A stretch of 64,000 nt of DNA. It comes from Candidatus Acidiferrales bacterium (GTDB lineage: Bacteria; Acidobacteriota; Terriglobia; Acidiferrales; UBA7541). Shown here piece after piece: positions 55,406-64,000 of the stretch. Under the pieces are notes generated by a model. The model had not been told where the DNA came from. It did no database searches and was given only the letters and a program-made list of their open reading frames with translations. Position 1 is the first letter of the stretch. Every line of letters starts with the position of its first letter. Both the position numbers and the translations under genes were made by a program. Location of the stretch: the NCBI GenBank assembly GCA_035934015.1, contig DASYYH010000003.1, positions 186,001 to 250,000 of the forward strand, given 5' to 3'.

Positions 55406-58087
55406 TTGATCGATCGTGCCGATCATGTTGTTGCGGTGATTTTTGTTTTGAGCGTCGTGCGTGGGAACGAGACCATAGGGAAGCCGCAACCGAATGAACC
55501 GCTGGGTTCGTTTCGCCGGCGCTTTGCCGGAGCGGCGATGCTGGCCTTACTCTGTCTTGCCGCGGCGATCGGCGGCGGAATATTCACGCGACAGACTGCC
55601 CACGCGGCTGCTCCTCCGCAAGGGCAGATGAAATCGCATATCTTCGGCAATCCGGACGTCTGGCATTGGGCGCCCAGCCGGACGTACCACGTGGAGAACT
55701 ATAAATTGGCATTTCATTTTGATGAACCGAAGGGCAAAGTCTTTGGCGACGAGGTCATCACACTCCGTCCATTCGATCAGCATTTTCACAAATTTTATTT
55801 GAACAGTGCGGGACTGCGGATTGAATCGGTGACCTTGGAGCCTGCGCAGGGCGCCGCCGTGAGGCTCGCCTATGACGCTGACGGTAAAGATTCGCGCCTG
55901 TGGATTACACTCAATCGCGAATACAACCCTGCGGACTCGCTGCGTGTGCGCATCGTCTACCACGGCCTTCCGCGCACCGGCCTTTTTTTTGTGAATCCCA
56001 CAAGGGACTATCCGAATTTGCCGCGCGAGGTCTATTCACAAGGCGAGCCGGAGTTCAATCAATACTGGTTTCCGTGTTGGGATTATCCGAATGACATGGC
56101 CACGAGCGAAACGATTACGACCGTTCCCGAGGGACAAGTCGTCGTTTCCAATGGCAAACTCGTGAAAGTCACTCGCGCAGCCGGACAAGTGACCTACGAC
56201 TGGGTGGAAAGCATTCCCCACAGTTCCTATTTGACTTCGCTCGCCATTGGCCCATGGCATAAAATCTCAGATAAGTACGAAAACAAGCCCGTCGATTATT
56301 ATGTCCCGCCGTATATTGATGACGCCACGACGCGTCGCTCCCTGCATCTGACGCCGGACATGATTGCATTTTTCTCGCGCGCTACCGGCGTCGATTACCC
56401 CTACGAGCAGTATGCACAAACCATGGTGCACAATTACGTTTTCGGCGGTCAGGAGAACGTTAGCGCGACCACGCTCACCGATTTCCTTTTGCACGATGCT
56501 CGTGCCGAGCAGGATTACCCGAGCACGGACGTTGTCTCCCATGAACTCGGCCAGCACTGGTTCGGCGATTATGTGCAGGGGTACGACTGGCCGGATATCT
56601 GGCTGAATGAAGGATTTGCCACGTACATGGAGGCACTTTACACTCAGCACCACGAAGACTATGACGCCTATCGCTTCGCTATTTACAACGATCAAATGAC
56701 GGAGCAGACGGAAGGCCGCGAAAATTACTCGCGCCCGATCGTGGACCGTCACTATAACGATCCCCTCGATATGTTTGACGCGACAACGCACGAAAAGGGC
56801 GCGGCAATCCTCGACATGCTTCGGTATCTGATCGATGGCCCCGAGGCAGCCTCTCACGAGCCGTCGCAAAATGAACTATTTTTTCGCGCTTTGCATCACT
56901 ATCTCGTAGCACACCACGAGCAAGTTGCGGACACTGCGGGTCTGATCTCCGCGTTCCGTGACACAACCGGACAGGAACTCGGCTGGTTCTTCCACGAATG
57001 GGTCTACATGGCCGGTCATCCGGCGTATCGTGTGCAAGCGACATACGACGCCGCGGAAAAAATGGAAAAGATCAGCGTCGCGCAGACTCAGCACGTGGAC
57101 GCAGAGACGCCTGTCTTCGACATGCCCATTGAGCTTGCCTTCTACGGCGCAAACGGCGAACACAAGCAGATTCAAGTTCGCGATAATTTGCAGCAGCAAG
57201 AGTTTTTTGACGTTTCGCTGGACTTTACGCCTCAGTGGGTGGACTTCGACCCCGATGACTTCATAGACAAAATCGTGGACTTTGAAAAGCCGGCGGCCAT
57301 GCTGGCAGCAGAGGTGCAAAAAGACCCCTCGATGATGAGCCGCCTCTGGGCAGCGCAGCAGCTCGGCAACGAAAAGAGCGCTGATGCAGATGCCGCCGTC
57401 GCAGCGTTGGCTTGGACGCTGGCCAACGACAAATTTTACGCCGTACGAGCTGCCGCAGCTTCCAGCCTTGGAAATCTTCGAACCGATCAAGCGAAAGCCG
57501 CGCTCCTCGCTGCCTTGCGCCAGCCTGACAGCCGCGTCCGCACGGCAGTCGTCGAAGCGCTTGGTAATTTTTCGCAGGACAAGACAGTTTACGACGCCTT
57601 CGTTAACGAACTTCACAGTGACGATAGCTATGCAGCCGAAGCTGCAGCAGCCGAGGCTATCGGCGCATCGGGCAATGCACAAGCATTTGAAGTCCTGCAA
57701 GCTGAAAGCGCGTCGCATCTGGAAGTTCACGTGATGCAAGCCACGCTCGCTGGACTGGCGGAGACAAAAGATCCCCGCGCTCTTTCAATACTGCTTGCGC
57801 AATCGCGTGCGGGCGTGGAAGAACGCGTCCGCATGACCGCGCTCGCGCTCTTGCCAACGTTTAAGGACGCAATGAAACGCGAGCACGCGCAGGAACTTGT
57901 TAACCTTGTCCGCACGGCGCTTGACGATCCTTATGTTCCCGTGCGCATGGGCGGTGAACGCCTCGCGGCGTCGTTTGACTTGACACAGTTCCGGACCGAT
58001 ATTCAGGCCGATGTCGATGCCCCGCTCGTATTTCGACGCGAACTCGCGCGCAAAGTTCTTGAGGAATTAAAGACATCCAAACAATAA
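55406..58087 (+). CDS. M1-family aminopeptidase-like protein with altered active site and HEAT repeats
   Basis: 893 residues from TTG 55406, behind a strong GGGAGGAG site. An N-terminal segment at about 40-66 (AGAAMLALLCLAAAIGGGIF) is a signal or anchor. The M1 beta domain and the thermolysin-like domain follow, then a C-terminal HEAT/Armadillo region from about 640 (VRAAAASSLGNLRTDQAKAA). Active-site changes: the canonical HExxH is HELGQHWFG, with Gln383 at the second zinc His position and His384 next to it. The third ligand, Glu402 in WLNEGFATY, is kept at the normal distance. The catalytic Tyr of YxKG is His462 (THEKG). The exopeptidase loop is GGQEN. It may be inactive or use a shifted zinc ligand. 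The 295 bases before it hold no gene. Confidence 0.9.
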   Translation: MIDRADHVVAVIFVLSVVRGNETIGKPQPNEPLGSFRRRFAGAAMLALLCLAAAIGGGIFTRQTAHAAAPPQGQMKSHIFGNPDVWHWAPSRTYHVENYKLAFHFDEPKGKVFGDEVITLRPFDQHFHKFYLNSAGLRIESVTLEPAQGAAVRLAYDADGKDSRLWITLNREYNPADSLRVRIVYHGLPRTGLFFVNPTRDYPNLPREVYSQGEPEFNQYWFPCWDYPNDMATSETITTVPEGQVVVSNGKLVKVTRAAGQVTYDWVESIPHSSYLTSLAIGPWHKISDKYENKPVDYYVPPYIDDATTRRSLHLTPDMIAFFSRATGVDYPYEQYAQTMVHNYVFGGQENVSATTLTDFLLHDARAEQDYPSTDVVSHELGQHWFGDYVQGYDWPDIWLNEGFATYMEALYTQHHEDYDAYRFAIYNDQMTEQTEGRENYSRPIVDRHYNDPLDMFDATTHEKGAAILDMLRYLIDGPEAASHEPSQNELFFRALHHYLVAHHEQVADTAGLISAFRDTTGQELGWFFHEWVYMAGHPAYRVQATYDAAEKMEKISVAQTQHVDAETPVFDMPIELAFYGANGEHKQIQVRDNLQQQEFFDVSLDFTPQWVDFDPDDFIDKIVDFEKPAAMLAAEVQKDPSMMSRLWAAQQLGNEKSADADAAVAALAWTLANDKFYAVRAAAASSLGNLRTDQAKAALLAALRQPDSRVRTAVVEALGNFSQDKTVYDAFVNELHSDDSYAAEAAAAEAIGASGNAQAFEVLQAESASHLEVHVMQATLAGLAETKDPRALSILLAQSRAGVEERVRMTALALLPTFKDAMKREHAQELVNLVRTALDDPYVPVRMGGERLAASFDLTQFRTDIQADVDAPLVFRRELARKVLEELKTSKQ

Positions 58088-58100
58088 ACCGAGGATATGC

Positions 58101-58574
58101 TTGGAAACGAAATATGAATTCGGCCGCGGCCCAACGCAAGAAGGATGCACCGTTCGCCGCTCTGGCCCAGCCGATAGCCAACGAATGGCGAATTTTTCCG
58201 GCCAGCTCGGTTATCCTTCCACTGCCAAGGAAGTCCGCGCTCGGCTGGCGGAAATTCGGCGATCAGATGATTGCGCCGTCTTCGTCGCGGAACTCGCCGA
58301 TGGTCAAATCGCAGGATGGATTGGCGTGTATATTTTTCGAAGCGTTGAAATGAATAAGCTCGTAGAGATCAGCGGCCTTGTCGTGGGAGAGGGGTACCGC
58401 TCTCGTGGTATTGGGAAGGTTCTTCTGGATGCCGCCGAAGAATGGGCGCGAAGTCGCGATTGCAAAGTGATCTCCGTGCATTCAAACGTCAAGCGCCAGC
58501 GAGCCCACGGATTTTACAAGAAAAACGGCTACGGGTGGTGCAAAACTCAGGAATTGTTTACGAAAGACCTTTGA
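58101..58574 (+). CDS. GNAT-family N-acetyltransferase
   Basis: 157 residues from TTG 58101, with GAGG about six bases upstream, 13 bases after the M1-like gene. GNAT blocks: QIAGWIGVYIFRSVE, then LVEISGLVVGEGYRSRGIGK with the acetyl-CoA pyrophosphate loop, LLDAAEEWARSRDCKVISVH and HGFYKKNGYGWCKTQELF. The aminoglycoside-type C-terminus (GFYKKNGY) resembles AAC(6')-like enzymes, but resistance cannot be inferred. Probably co-transcribed with the M1-like gene. Confidence 0.88.
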   Translation: METKYEFGRGPTQEGCTVRRSGPADSQRMANFSGQLGYPSTAKEVRARLAEIRRSDDCAVFVAELADGQIAGWIGVYIFRSVEMNKLVEISGLVVGEGYRSRGIGKVLLDAAEEWARSRDCKVISVHSNVKRQRAHGFYKKNGYGWCKTQELFTKDL

Positions 58575-58672
58575 ATTAAACGGTCGATGTCGCAACCACG
58601 TTTCTGCAAAACATTTTCGAGTCGCCGCGAGCGCCTTCGCCGCAGGCTGCGGAAAAGCGATCTTGTCCTATT

Positions 58673-60112
58673 TTGCGAAATCAGCTTGGCCCAGGGACTG
58701 CGTTGAGGTCCGGCAAGCAACCACCAGACGTCGCCTCCTCCCAGCAAGCCAAAAGCACGTCCACTTCCCCTCATAACCTGCGGAAAGAACTCAATCTTTT
58801 CGATGCCGTGGCTATCGTCGTCGGGACAACGATTGGATCTGGAATTTTTCTCATTCCCAGTTCCATTGCCTCGGAATTGAATTCCCTTGGCATTGTTCTT
58901 CTCGTCTGGATTATCGGCGGGGTTTTGACCATTTTTGGAGCTTTGTCTCTGGCCGAACTCGGCTCGATCTATCCCGGAACCGGCGGACTCTGCACGTACT
59001 TGCGTCAGGCGTATGGCCCATTCGTCGCATTTCTCTATGCTTGGGGTCTGCTTTTCATGATTCACTCCGGCAGCATCGCGGCGCTTGCGGTTGGATTTAG
59101 TCTGTATGCCGGGCAAATTTTCCCACTGACATTAATTGACGAAAAACTTTTGAGTGCCGCTCTAATCCTGATCTTCACGTTCATCAGTTGCCTTGGAATC
59201 CGCGGCGGCAAACTCACGCAGAATCTCATTGCCACGGCGAAAATCACTGGCCTTGCGGGAATCATCCTCCTTCTATGCTTTAAAGGCACGCGCCCGATTC
59301 ATCTTTTCAACGCGCTGGCGGACCCGGGCGCTCCGGCGTTTTCTTTCGCAGAATTTGGTATTGCATTGGTCGCAGTGCTCTTCGCCTACGAGGGTTGGCA
59401 TGTCATTTCGTTCGTTGCGGGTGAAATGAAGCGTCCGCAAATTGATCTGCCGCGTGCCCTTTTCTATGGCACCGCCATCATTATGCTGATTTATCTGACG
59501 GCGAATATCGGCTACTACCATTTGCTCTCGCCCGCCGAGATTCGTGGCAGCGCCGCCGTCGCAGCATATTCTGTCGGAAAAATCCTGGGGCCCATTGGCA
59601 GAAACGGTATCTCCGTTCTCATCCTCGTCTCCATTTTGGGCTCCATAAACGGCATGGTGCTTACCGGTCCGCGTGTGTATTACGCAATGGCCCACGACAG
59701 CGCGTTTCCTCGCATCTTCGGCCAGATCAACGATCGGTACCGGACGCCGATGCTCGCTCTGATCGTGCAAGGAATCTGGTCCGCCGTCTTGGCGCTGTCC
59801 GGCACATATCAGCAGCTTTTCACCGACGTGATTTTTGCCGCGTGGATTTTTTATGGCTTGGCCGTCGCCGGAGTTCTGGTTCTCCGTCGCAACCGCCCGC
59901 AACTCGAACGGCCGTTTCACGTTCCCGGATACCCGTGGATCCCGCTTCTATTCTCCATGGCTGCCATTGGAGTCGTGCTCAGCACGATTATCGAGCGGCC
60001 CATTGGGGCGCTCGTGGGGACTGCTCTCGTGGCTAGCGGCGTCCCGGTTTATTTCTTTGTCGTTAAGCGTGCAGCGCTGAAAACGCAGCAGATCGATCGC
60101 GCAGAAACCTGA
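58673..60112 (+). CDS. APC-superfamily amino acid permease
   Basis: 479 residues from TTG 58673; TTG 58703 is an alternative, and neither has a clear ribosome-binding site. Twelve hydrophobic segments are expected. The first carries the APC substrate loop IVVGTTIGSGIFLIPSSIA, followed by FGALSLAELGSIYPGTGGL and FAYEGWHVISFVAGEMKRPQ, then GSINGMVLTGPRVYYAMAHD. These match the LAT/serine-threonine-type permeases. Its position after two exported peptidases suggests uptake of the amino acids they release. Confidence 0.92.
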   Translation: MRNQLGPGTALRSGKQPPDVASSQQAKSTSTSPHNLRKELNLFDAVAIVVGTTIGSGIFLIPSSIASELNSLGIVLLVWIIGGVLTIFGALSLAELGSIYPGTGGLCTYLRQAYGPFVAFLYAWGLLFMIHSGSIAALAVGFSLYAGQIFPLTLIDEKLLSAALILIFTFISCLGIRGGKLTQNLIATAKITGLAGIILLLCFKGTRPIHLFNALADPGAPAFSFAEFGIALVAVLFAYEGWHVISFVAGEMKRPQIDLPRALFYGTAIIMLIYLTANIGYYHLLSPAEIRGSAAVAAYSVGKILGPIGRNGISVLILVSILGSINGMVLTGPRVYYAMAHDSAFPRIFGQINDRYRTPMLALIVQGIWSAVLALSGTYQQLFTDVIFAAWIFYGLAVAGVLVLRRNRPQLERPFHVPGYPWIPLLFSMAAIGVVLSTIIERPIGALVGTALVASGVPVYFFVVKRAALKTQQIDRAET

Positions 60113-60209
60113 AATGAGAGTTTCCGCGGAAATTTTGGAATAAGTGTCCCGCGCAAAGAATGAGGAAAGCGGCGGACAACATCTGCGGCCAGATACCAGT
60201 CTTAATTTA

Positions 60210-60765
60210 GCGGGCGAATCTATAAGCCGGATTTTGTACGTTTCGCGCCGCCTTCGAATTGCTCCGAAGACAAACGAAAAACGCGGCGATCATTCCTCTG
60301 GGCCTTCGATCGCTCGAAAGCTCGATGCGGCCTACCCGAGGGTAAATCCTTTTCGAAGCGGCGAACCGCCTCTCGAGGATGAGGCTCGCGAACTGATTTG
60401 CAGTTCTCGAAGCCTCGTCGGGCCGGGCCAGCCCTTCCCTCCTATTTGGCCTTGCTCCACGCGGGGTTTGCCGTGCCTCCAATGTCGCCATTGGAGCGGT
60501 GGGCTCTTACCCCACCGTTTCACCCTTGCCTGTGCGGCTGCCCAAGAAGGCCAGCGAGAGGTTTTGCCTCATGCCGGCCGCCGAGGCGCGATCCTCACCG
60601 GCGGTTTACTTTCTGTGGCGCTTTCCGTGGCCGGACCCTTGCGAGTCCTGCCCCCTGGCGTTACCAGGCGCGTCGCCCTATCCGTTCCTAAACGGCGGAG
60701 TCCGGACTTTCCTCCAGCGCAGCCATCTTTCGACGGCTGAACCAGCGATCACCCGATCCGCCCGC
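60210..60765 (-). ncRNA. rnpB: RNase P RNA (type A, enlarged)
   Basis: About 556 bases on the minus strand. The ends pair as P1: GCGGGCGGATC at the 5' end with GATTCGCCCGC at the 3' end. Hallmarks in order are GGAGGAAAGTCCGGACTCC (60697-60715), ACAGAAAGTAAACCGCC, AAGGGTGAAACGGTGGGGTA, GAGCAAGGCCAAATAGG (60441-60457), CGGGTAGGC and the 3' ATCCGGCTTATAGA. It is the catalytic RNA that trims tRNA 5' leaders. It is far longer than the 377-base E. coli RNA, with an extra perfect-looking hairpin at 60381-60416 and a second expansion before the 3' end. Reading frames across this region are spurious. Confidence 0.96.
60381..60416 (-). other. Extra hairpin inside RNase P RNA
   Basis: On the RNA strand GAGGCTTCGAGAACTG pairs with CAGTTCGCGAGCCTC around a CAAAT loop. 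It lies between GGCCAAATAGG and CGGGTAGGC, where the E. coli RNA has only the short P16-P17 arm, so it enlarges that arm. Confidence 0.6.
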
Positions 60766-60772
60766 TACTGCA

Positions 60773-60801
60773 ATTATAGGCGCCCGCGCATCATCAGGCA
60801 A
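60773..60801 (-). promoter_or_regulatory. rnpB promoter
   Basis: On the minus strand TTGCCT (60796-60801), 17-base spacer and a perfect TATAAT (60773-60778). Initiation about seven bases later coincides with the 5' end predicted from the P1 helix. Confidence 0.8.
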
Positions 60802-60937
60802 CCTGTCATCATTAATGTTGCCCGTTGCATGATAACTGTGCCGGGGGTACCATCGTCGCAAAGACCCTAGGGACCTGGCGAGCGTCCGGCGCAGAACGTC
60901 TCGAACGTGGCGCTCCCCGCGCAAACAACGGAAAAGC

Positions 60938-63835
60938 GTGAGTAACGCTGCTCATTCCTCGAAATCCACAGCCGAAAGGGATCTCGTTGGAAAGACTGTG
61001 GGCCGCTTCGCCATAGATGCAAAGCTCGGTTCCGGCGGAATGGGCGAAGTTTACCGCGCACGCGACACCAAACTGCGCCGCATTGTGGCGCTCAAGCGCC
61101 TTGCCGCGAATCTCTACACCAATCAAAACTCGCGCGAGCGTTTGTGGAAAGAAGCCGTATTCGCCTCGCGGCTGAATGACCCGCACATTGCGGCGATTCA
61201 TGACGCCTTCGAGGAACAACACGAAATTTTCATCGTAATGGAATACGTCGAGGGCCAAACCTTGCGCGACCGAATGCAGCAACCGATTTCCCTGCGCGAG
61301 TTCTTGCCCATTGCCGTGCAGTGCGTGGCCGGTCTCGAGGCGGCACATCGCGCCGGAATTCAGCATCGCGACGTCAAACCGGAGAATATCCTGCTGACTC
61401 GAAATGGCCACGTGAAGATTCTCGATTTTGGAATCGCCCGTCGTTTGCCCGGCGACACCGAGGGTACGACGGTGGATACGTTGGCAAGCGGCGGCATGAT
61501 TGGCACGGTTACCTACATGGCGCCGGAGATCATCGAACAGCAGCCTGCCGATAGCCGCGCGGATATTTTTTCCCTTGGCGTGGTTTTCTATGAGGCTCTC
61601 ACCGGGCAGCATCCTTTTCGCACTTCCTCATTTTTCGAAATTTGTAACCGCATCCTCAAGCACACTCCGCCTCCGGTCAGCTCGTTAAACGCCGATGTGC
61701 CACAAGCGCTTGACGCCGTTGTCTCCCGCATGCTCGCAAAGCGGCCTGCCGATCGCTACTCAACAGCCGCGGACATTCTCGCGGACCTGGAGCAACTTCA
61801 AGAATCGCTCGATATAACCCGCGAACTGCCGCCATCTCCTCCGCGGCTTGCAAGGGGCTTTGCCTCGAAAAAGACTTGGGCTGGGATTGCAGCCATTGTG
61901 CTGGCGCTGTCCGCCGCATCGTGGTTTGCATACCGCCGCGTTCAAAAGCCGGTGCTGACGGAGCATGCTTCCATCCTCATCGCGGATTTTGAAAACCACA
62001 CCAGCCAGCCGCTTCTGGACCAAACTGCCACCGAGGCGGTGCGCGAATCGTTGGAGCAGTCGCGTTATTTTCGCGTGATTCCACGATCTCAGATCCACGA
62101 AGCGCTGCAACTGATGAGCAAGACCAATACCATGCGAATAGACCGCTCCCTCGGACGCGAGCTATGCCTGCGGGAAAACTGCAGCGCGGTCCTCGCCGGC
62201 TCCATTTCCAATTTCGGCCAGAAGTATGAAATTTCCGAGTATCTGATTGATCCCCAGAAGGACACGCCCGTGCTCGTGGAGAGCGCATCCATGAATTCCG
62301 TTTCGGACCTCTATGCTTCCATTGACGCATTGAGCAGGCAATTCCGTAAACGTGCAGGCGAGTCCATCGCGCAGATCTCCCATGATAGTCAGCCGCTCGC
62401 CCGCGTGACCACGCCCTCTCTCGAAGCTCTGCAACGATATTCTCGCGGGCTTGACCTTTACGCCTCGACAGATCTCAACGGGTTTTTGCCGCTCGGTGAG
62501 AGCGCCGTTCAATTGGACCCCAACTTCGCGATGGCTCATCTTTATCTTGCCCGCGCCTACGATGCGCTCGGAAACGAACCCAGAGCTCTGGAGCATCTCG
62601 CAGCGGCGGAGCGGGGATTGGATCATGTAACGGATCGCGAGCGCGATTTGATTTTGGCTGATGGTTTCGAAATTCAAGAGGACTACGACAAAGCTGCGGA
62701 ACAATTCCGCCTGCTGACGGAAACCTATCCGGATGATATTCAGGGATTCAGCGGGCTGGCGGCGACTTCCATTTGGACGGGCCGCTTGGAGGAGGCTGTT
62801 CCGGCTGAGGAGCATGCACTCGAACTTTCGCCTCACAGCGCAATTGACCATTTTAATTTGATTCTTGATTTGGATCGTTTGAACCGATTCGATGAAGCGC
62901 TCGATGCCCATGCGGACGCCAAAAAAGACGGCGTCGATATTCCCTTGCTGCACTGGGGAACCGGTCTGGCGTATTTGGGTAATGACGATGCTCAGCAGGC
63001 GCAAACGGAATTCGAACTACTGGCTTCTCAGGGAGGGCCTTCGGGCGAAAACCTCGCGTCGTTCTACCTGGCGCGTATCCTGATGTATCAAGGTCGCCTG
63101 CGGAGTGCCGCTAAGGAATTGCGCAGGGGCTTGGTGCTTGACGAAAAGATGAGGAGCGAGTCCTACATGCCAGTGCGGCATTATCTGCTCGCGGAGATAG
63201 CGCTGATGCGCGGCGACACCGCGGGGGCACGAAGCGAAGGCCAACAGATGGCCCGGGAGGCTCTTCGCAATCCTCAGTCGGAGGACCTTCGTCGCGCAGG
63301 TGAGATTTTGGTCCGCATCAAAGATCTATCTGCCGCCCAGACAGTGTTGCGCGGCCTGGGAAAGTTGCGCGCTGAGCACGACAGCGAATTCGTGCAAAGC
63401 TGTTATTACAATCTGGATGGAAGCCTGAAGTTAGCTCAAAATGAAGTTGCGGACTCGATTGAAAGCCAGCGCAAAGCTTCCATTTTCTTCCCGCTGTACG
63501 ATGCCTACCTTGGCTTGGGCGATGCGTTGGCAGCACGGCGTGATTGGAATGGCGCGGCCCAGGCGTACAGCAACTATTTGAACTTCAAAGGTGAGATATT
63601 CGAAGACGACTCACCCGCCACTTGGGTCCTCGCCCATTTGGCCTTGGGCAGAACTCTCGCTCACGAAGGCAAAGATGCGGATGCTCTCAAGTATTACAAC
63701 CAGTTCCTGCAACTATGGGCCAACGCGGATAGCGATTTGCCTCCGCTCCAGGAAGCTCGCTCGGAGCGTAGGCGGCTAAGTACGAATGGAAAGACAGCCC
63801 CAGCACAAGCGTCGGATGTCTTGCAGCACCGCTAA
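60938..63835 (+). CDS. Membrane Ser/Thr protein kinase with TPR repeats
   Basis: 965 residues from GTG 60938. The Hanks-type kinase domain (about 23-290) is complete: GSGGMGEVYRARD, Lys53 in VALKRL, HRDVKPEN with Asp145, DFG 163-165 and APE 195-197. A transmembrane helix follows at about 313-332 (TWAGIAAIVLALSAASWFAY). Next is a domain resembling CsgG/FlgO-like ligand regions (SILIADFENHTSQPLL), then TPR repeats to the C-terminus (AMAHLYLARAYDALGNEPRA, HWGTGLAYLGNDDAQQA). The kinase is cytosolic with the TPR part outside, as in many acidobacterial proteins. Substrates are unknown. It diverges from rnpB. Confidence 0.95.
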   Translation: MSNAAHSSKSTAERDLVGKTVGRFAIDAKLGSGGMGEVYRARDTKLRRIVALKRLAANLYTNQNSRERLWKEAVFASRLNDPHIAAIHDAFEEQHEIFIVMEYVEGQTLRDRMQQPISLREFLPIAVQCVAGLEAAHRAGIQHRDVKPENILLTRNGHVKILDFGIARRLPGDTEGTTVDTLASGGMIGTVTYMAPEIIEQQPADSRADIFSLGVVFYEALTGQHPFRTSSFFEICNRILKHTPPPVSSLNADVPQALDAVVSRMLAKRPADRYSTAADILADLEQLQESLDITRELPPSPPRLARGFASKKTWAGIAAIVLALSAASWFAYRRVQKPVLTEHASILIADFENHTSQPLLDQTATEAVRESLEQSRYFRVIPRSQIHEALQLMSKTNTMRIDRSLGRELCLRENCSAVLAGSISNFGQKYEISEYLIDPQKDTPVLVESASMNSVSDLYASIDALSRQFRKRAGESIAQISHDSQPLARVTTPSLEALQRYSRGLDLYASTDLNGFLPLGESAVQLDPNFAMAHLYLARAYDALGNEPRALEHLAAAERGLDHVTDRERDLILADGFEIQEDYDKAAEQFRLLTETYPDDIQGFSGLAATSIWTGRLEEAVPAEEHALELSPHSAIDHFNLILDLDRLNRFDEALDAHADAKKDGVDIPLLHWGTGLAYLGNDDAQQAQTEFELLASQGGPSGENLASFYLARILMYQGRLRSAAKELRRGLVLDEKMRSESYMPVRHYLLAEIALMRGDTAGARSEGQQMAREALRNPQSEDLRRAGEILVRIKDLSAAQTVLRGLGKLRAEHDSEFVQSCYYNLDGSLKLAQNEVADSIESQRKASIFFPLYDAYLGLGDALAARRDWNGAAQAYSNYLNFKGEIFEDDSPATWVLAHLALGRTLAHEGKDADALKYYNQFLQLWANADSDLPPLQEARSERRRLSTNGKTAPAQASDVLQHR

Positions 63836-63858
63836 ATAAACTTCGCATGGAGGCAGAT

Positions 63859-64000
63859 ATGTCAAGCGCAGATGCAGCCAGAGCAAAAAGCAGGATGCCA
63901 CTGACCGAGGAACAACTCGAACACATGCTGGAATACCATGTTACTGCTCACCTTGAAAAGGACAGGAACATGATGGAAATTGGATGGGCGGTCAGCTGTG
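63859..64000 (+). CDS. Unknown protein, N-terminal part (runs off the right edge)
   Basis: 47 codons from ATG 63859, with GGAGG eight bases upstream, 23 bases after the kinase stop. The visible sequence begins MSSADAARAKSRMPLTEEQ and continues as an acidic/basic helix with no signal peptide. The family cannot be told from this fragment. It is probably co-transcribed with the kinase gene and could be a small regulator or partner. Confidence 0.6.
   Translation, partial: MSSADAARAKSRMPLTEEQLEHMLEYHVTAHLEKDRNMMEIGWAVSC

Noticed and set aside
60144-60740. Rightward reading frame of 198 codons
   Set aside because: It lies antisense to rnpB; its openness follows from the GC-rich structured RNA and it matches no family.
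61540-63800. Repeated segments in the kinase gene as a DNA repeat array
   Set aside because: These are diverged TPR units at the protein level, without regular DNA spacing; not CRISPR or tandem DNA repeats.

Overview
The window looks like a chromosomal stretch of an Acidobacteriota bacterium (soil-type, class Terriglobia or a relative). This is inferred from gene content, not from a marker-gene search. The supporting signs are a large Oar-like TonB receptor with an N-terminal carboxypeptidase-regulatory domain, a second secreted protein with the same N-terminal domain, a Ser/Thr kinase fused to TPR repeats, secreted S9 and M1 peptidases, a bacillithiol-type BshC, and Gram-negative envelope genes (lpxD, mpl, murJ). 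Base composition is moderately GC-rich and even. I see no intact insertion sequence, prophage or CRISPR array.

Layout. Bases 1-13365 are all on the minus strand: cytochrome c maturation (ccmE-ccmF-probable ccmH), an unknown protein, a 2Fe-2S protein, a zinc-ribbon membrane protein, dnaE-accA, a tRNA nucleotidyltransferase-like gene, and murJ-xerD. Bases 13407-15144 run rightwards (an unknown gene with its own promoter, then lpxD). Bases 15178-40204 are a long minus-strand housekeeping tract. In transcription order it holds a HAD hydrolase, zwf-pgl, lepB, carA-small membrane protein-carB, a DapA-superfamily aldolase, bshC, aldolase-YjbQ-hemW-ltaE, acyl-CoA dehydrogenase-meaB-metallo-hydrolase, mtnP-pfkB kinase, ldcA-mpl-M61 peptidase and plsC. 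Many neighbours overlap as NTGA (ATGA, GTGA, TTGA, perhaps CTGA), which points to translational coupling.

Bases 40343-48216 are more open: a DUF488 protein, a GH20 hexosaminidase, an acetyltransferase with a small membrane protein, an outer-membrane barrel, tRNA-Arg(TCG) preceded by a nested inverted repeat, a decayed Ig-like gene that keeps a good promoter, and two envelope proteins of unknown role. Bases 48460-60112 form a rightward exported block: TonB receptor, NHL propeller, S9 peptidase, M1-type peptidase, acetyltransferase and amino acid permease. It reads as a peptide capture and degradation block. After it come rnpB (RNase P RNA, minus strand), the kinase-TPR gene, and the start of an unknown gene at the right edge.

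Main points for follow-up: the M1-like protein lacks canonical active-site residues (zinc-motif His replaced by Gln with the His shifted by one, and catalytic Tyr replaced by His); CcmE carries the C-x3-Y haem-binding variant; carA and carB are separated by a tightly coupled one-helix protein; rnpB is unusually long; and mpl may start at CTG. I did not find a clearly new multi-gene system.
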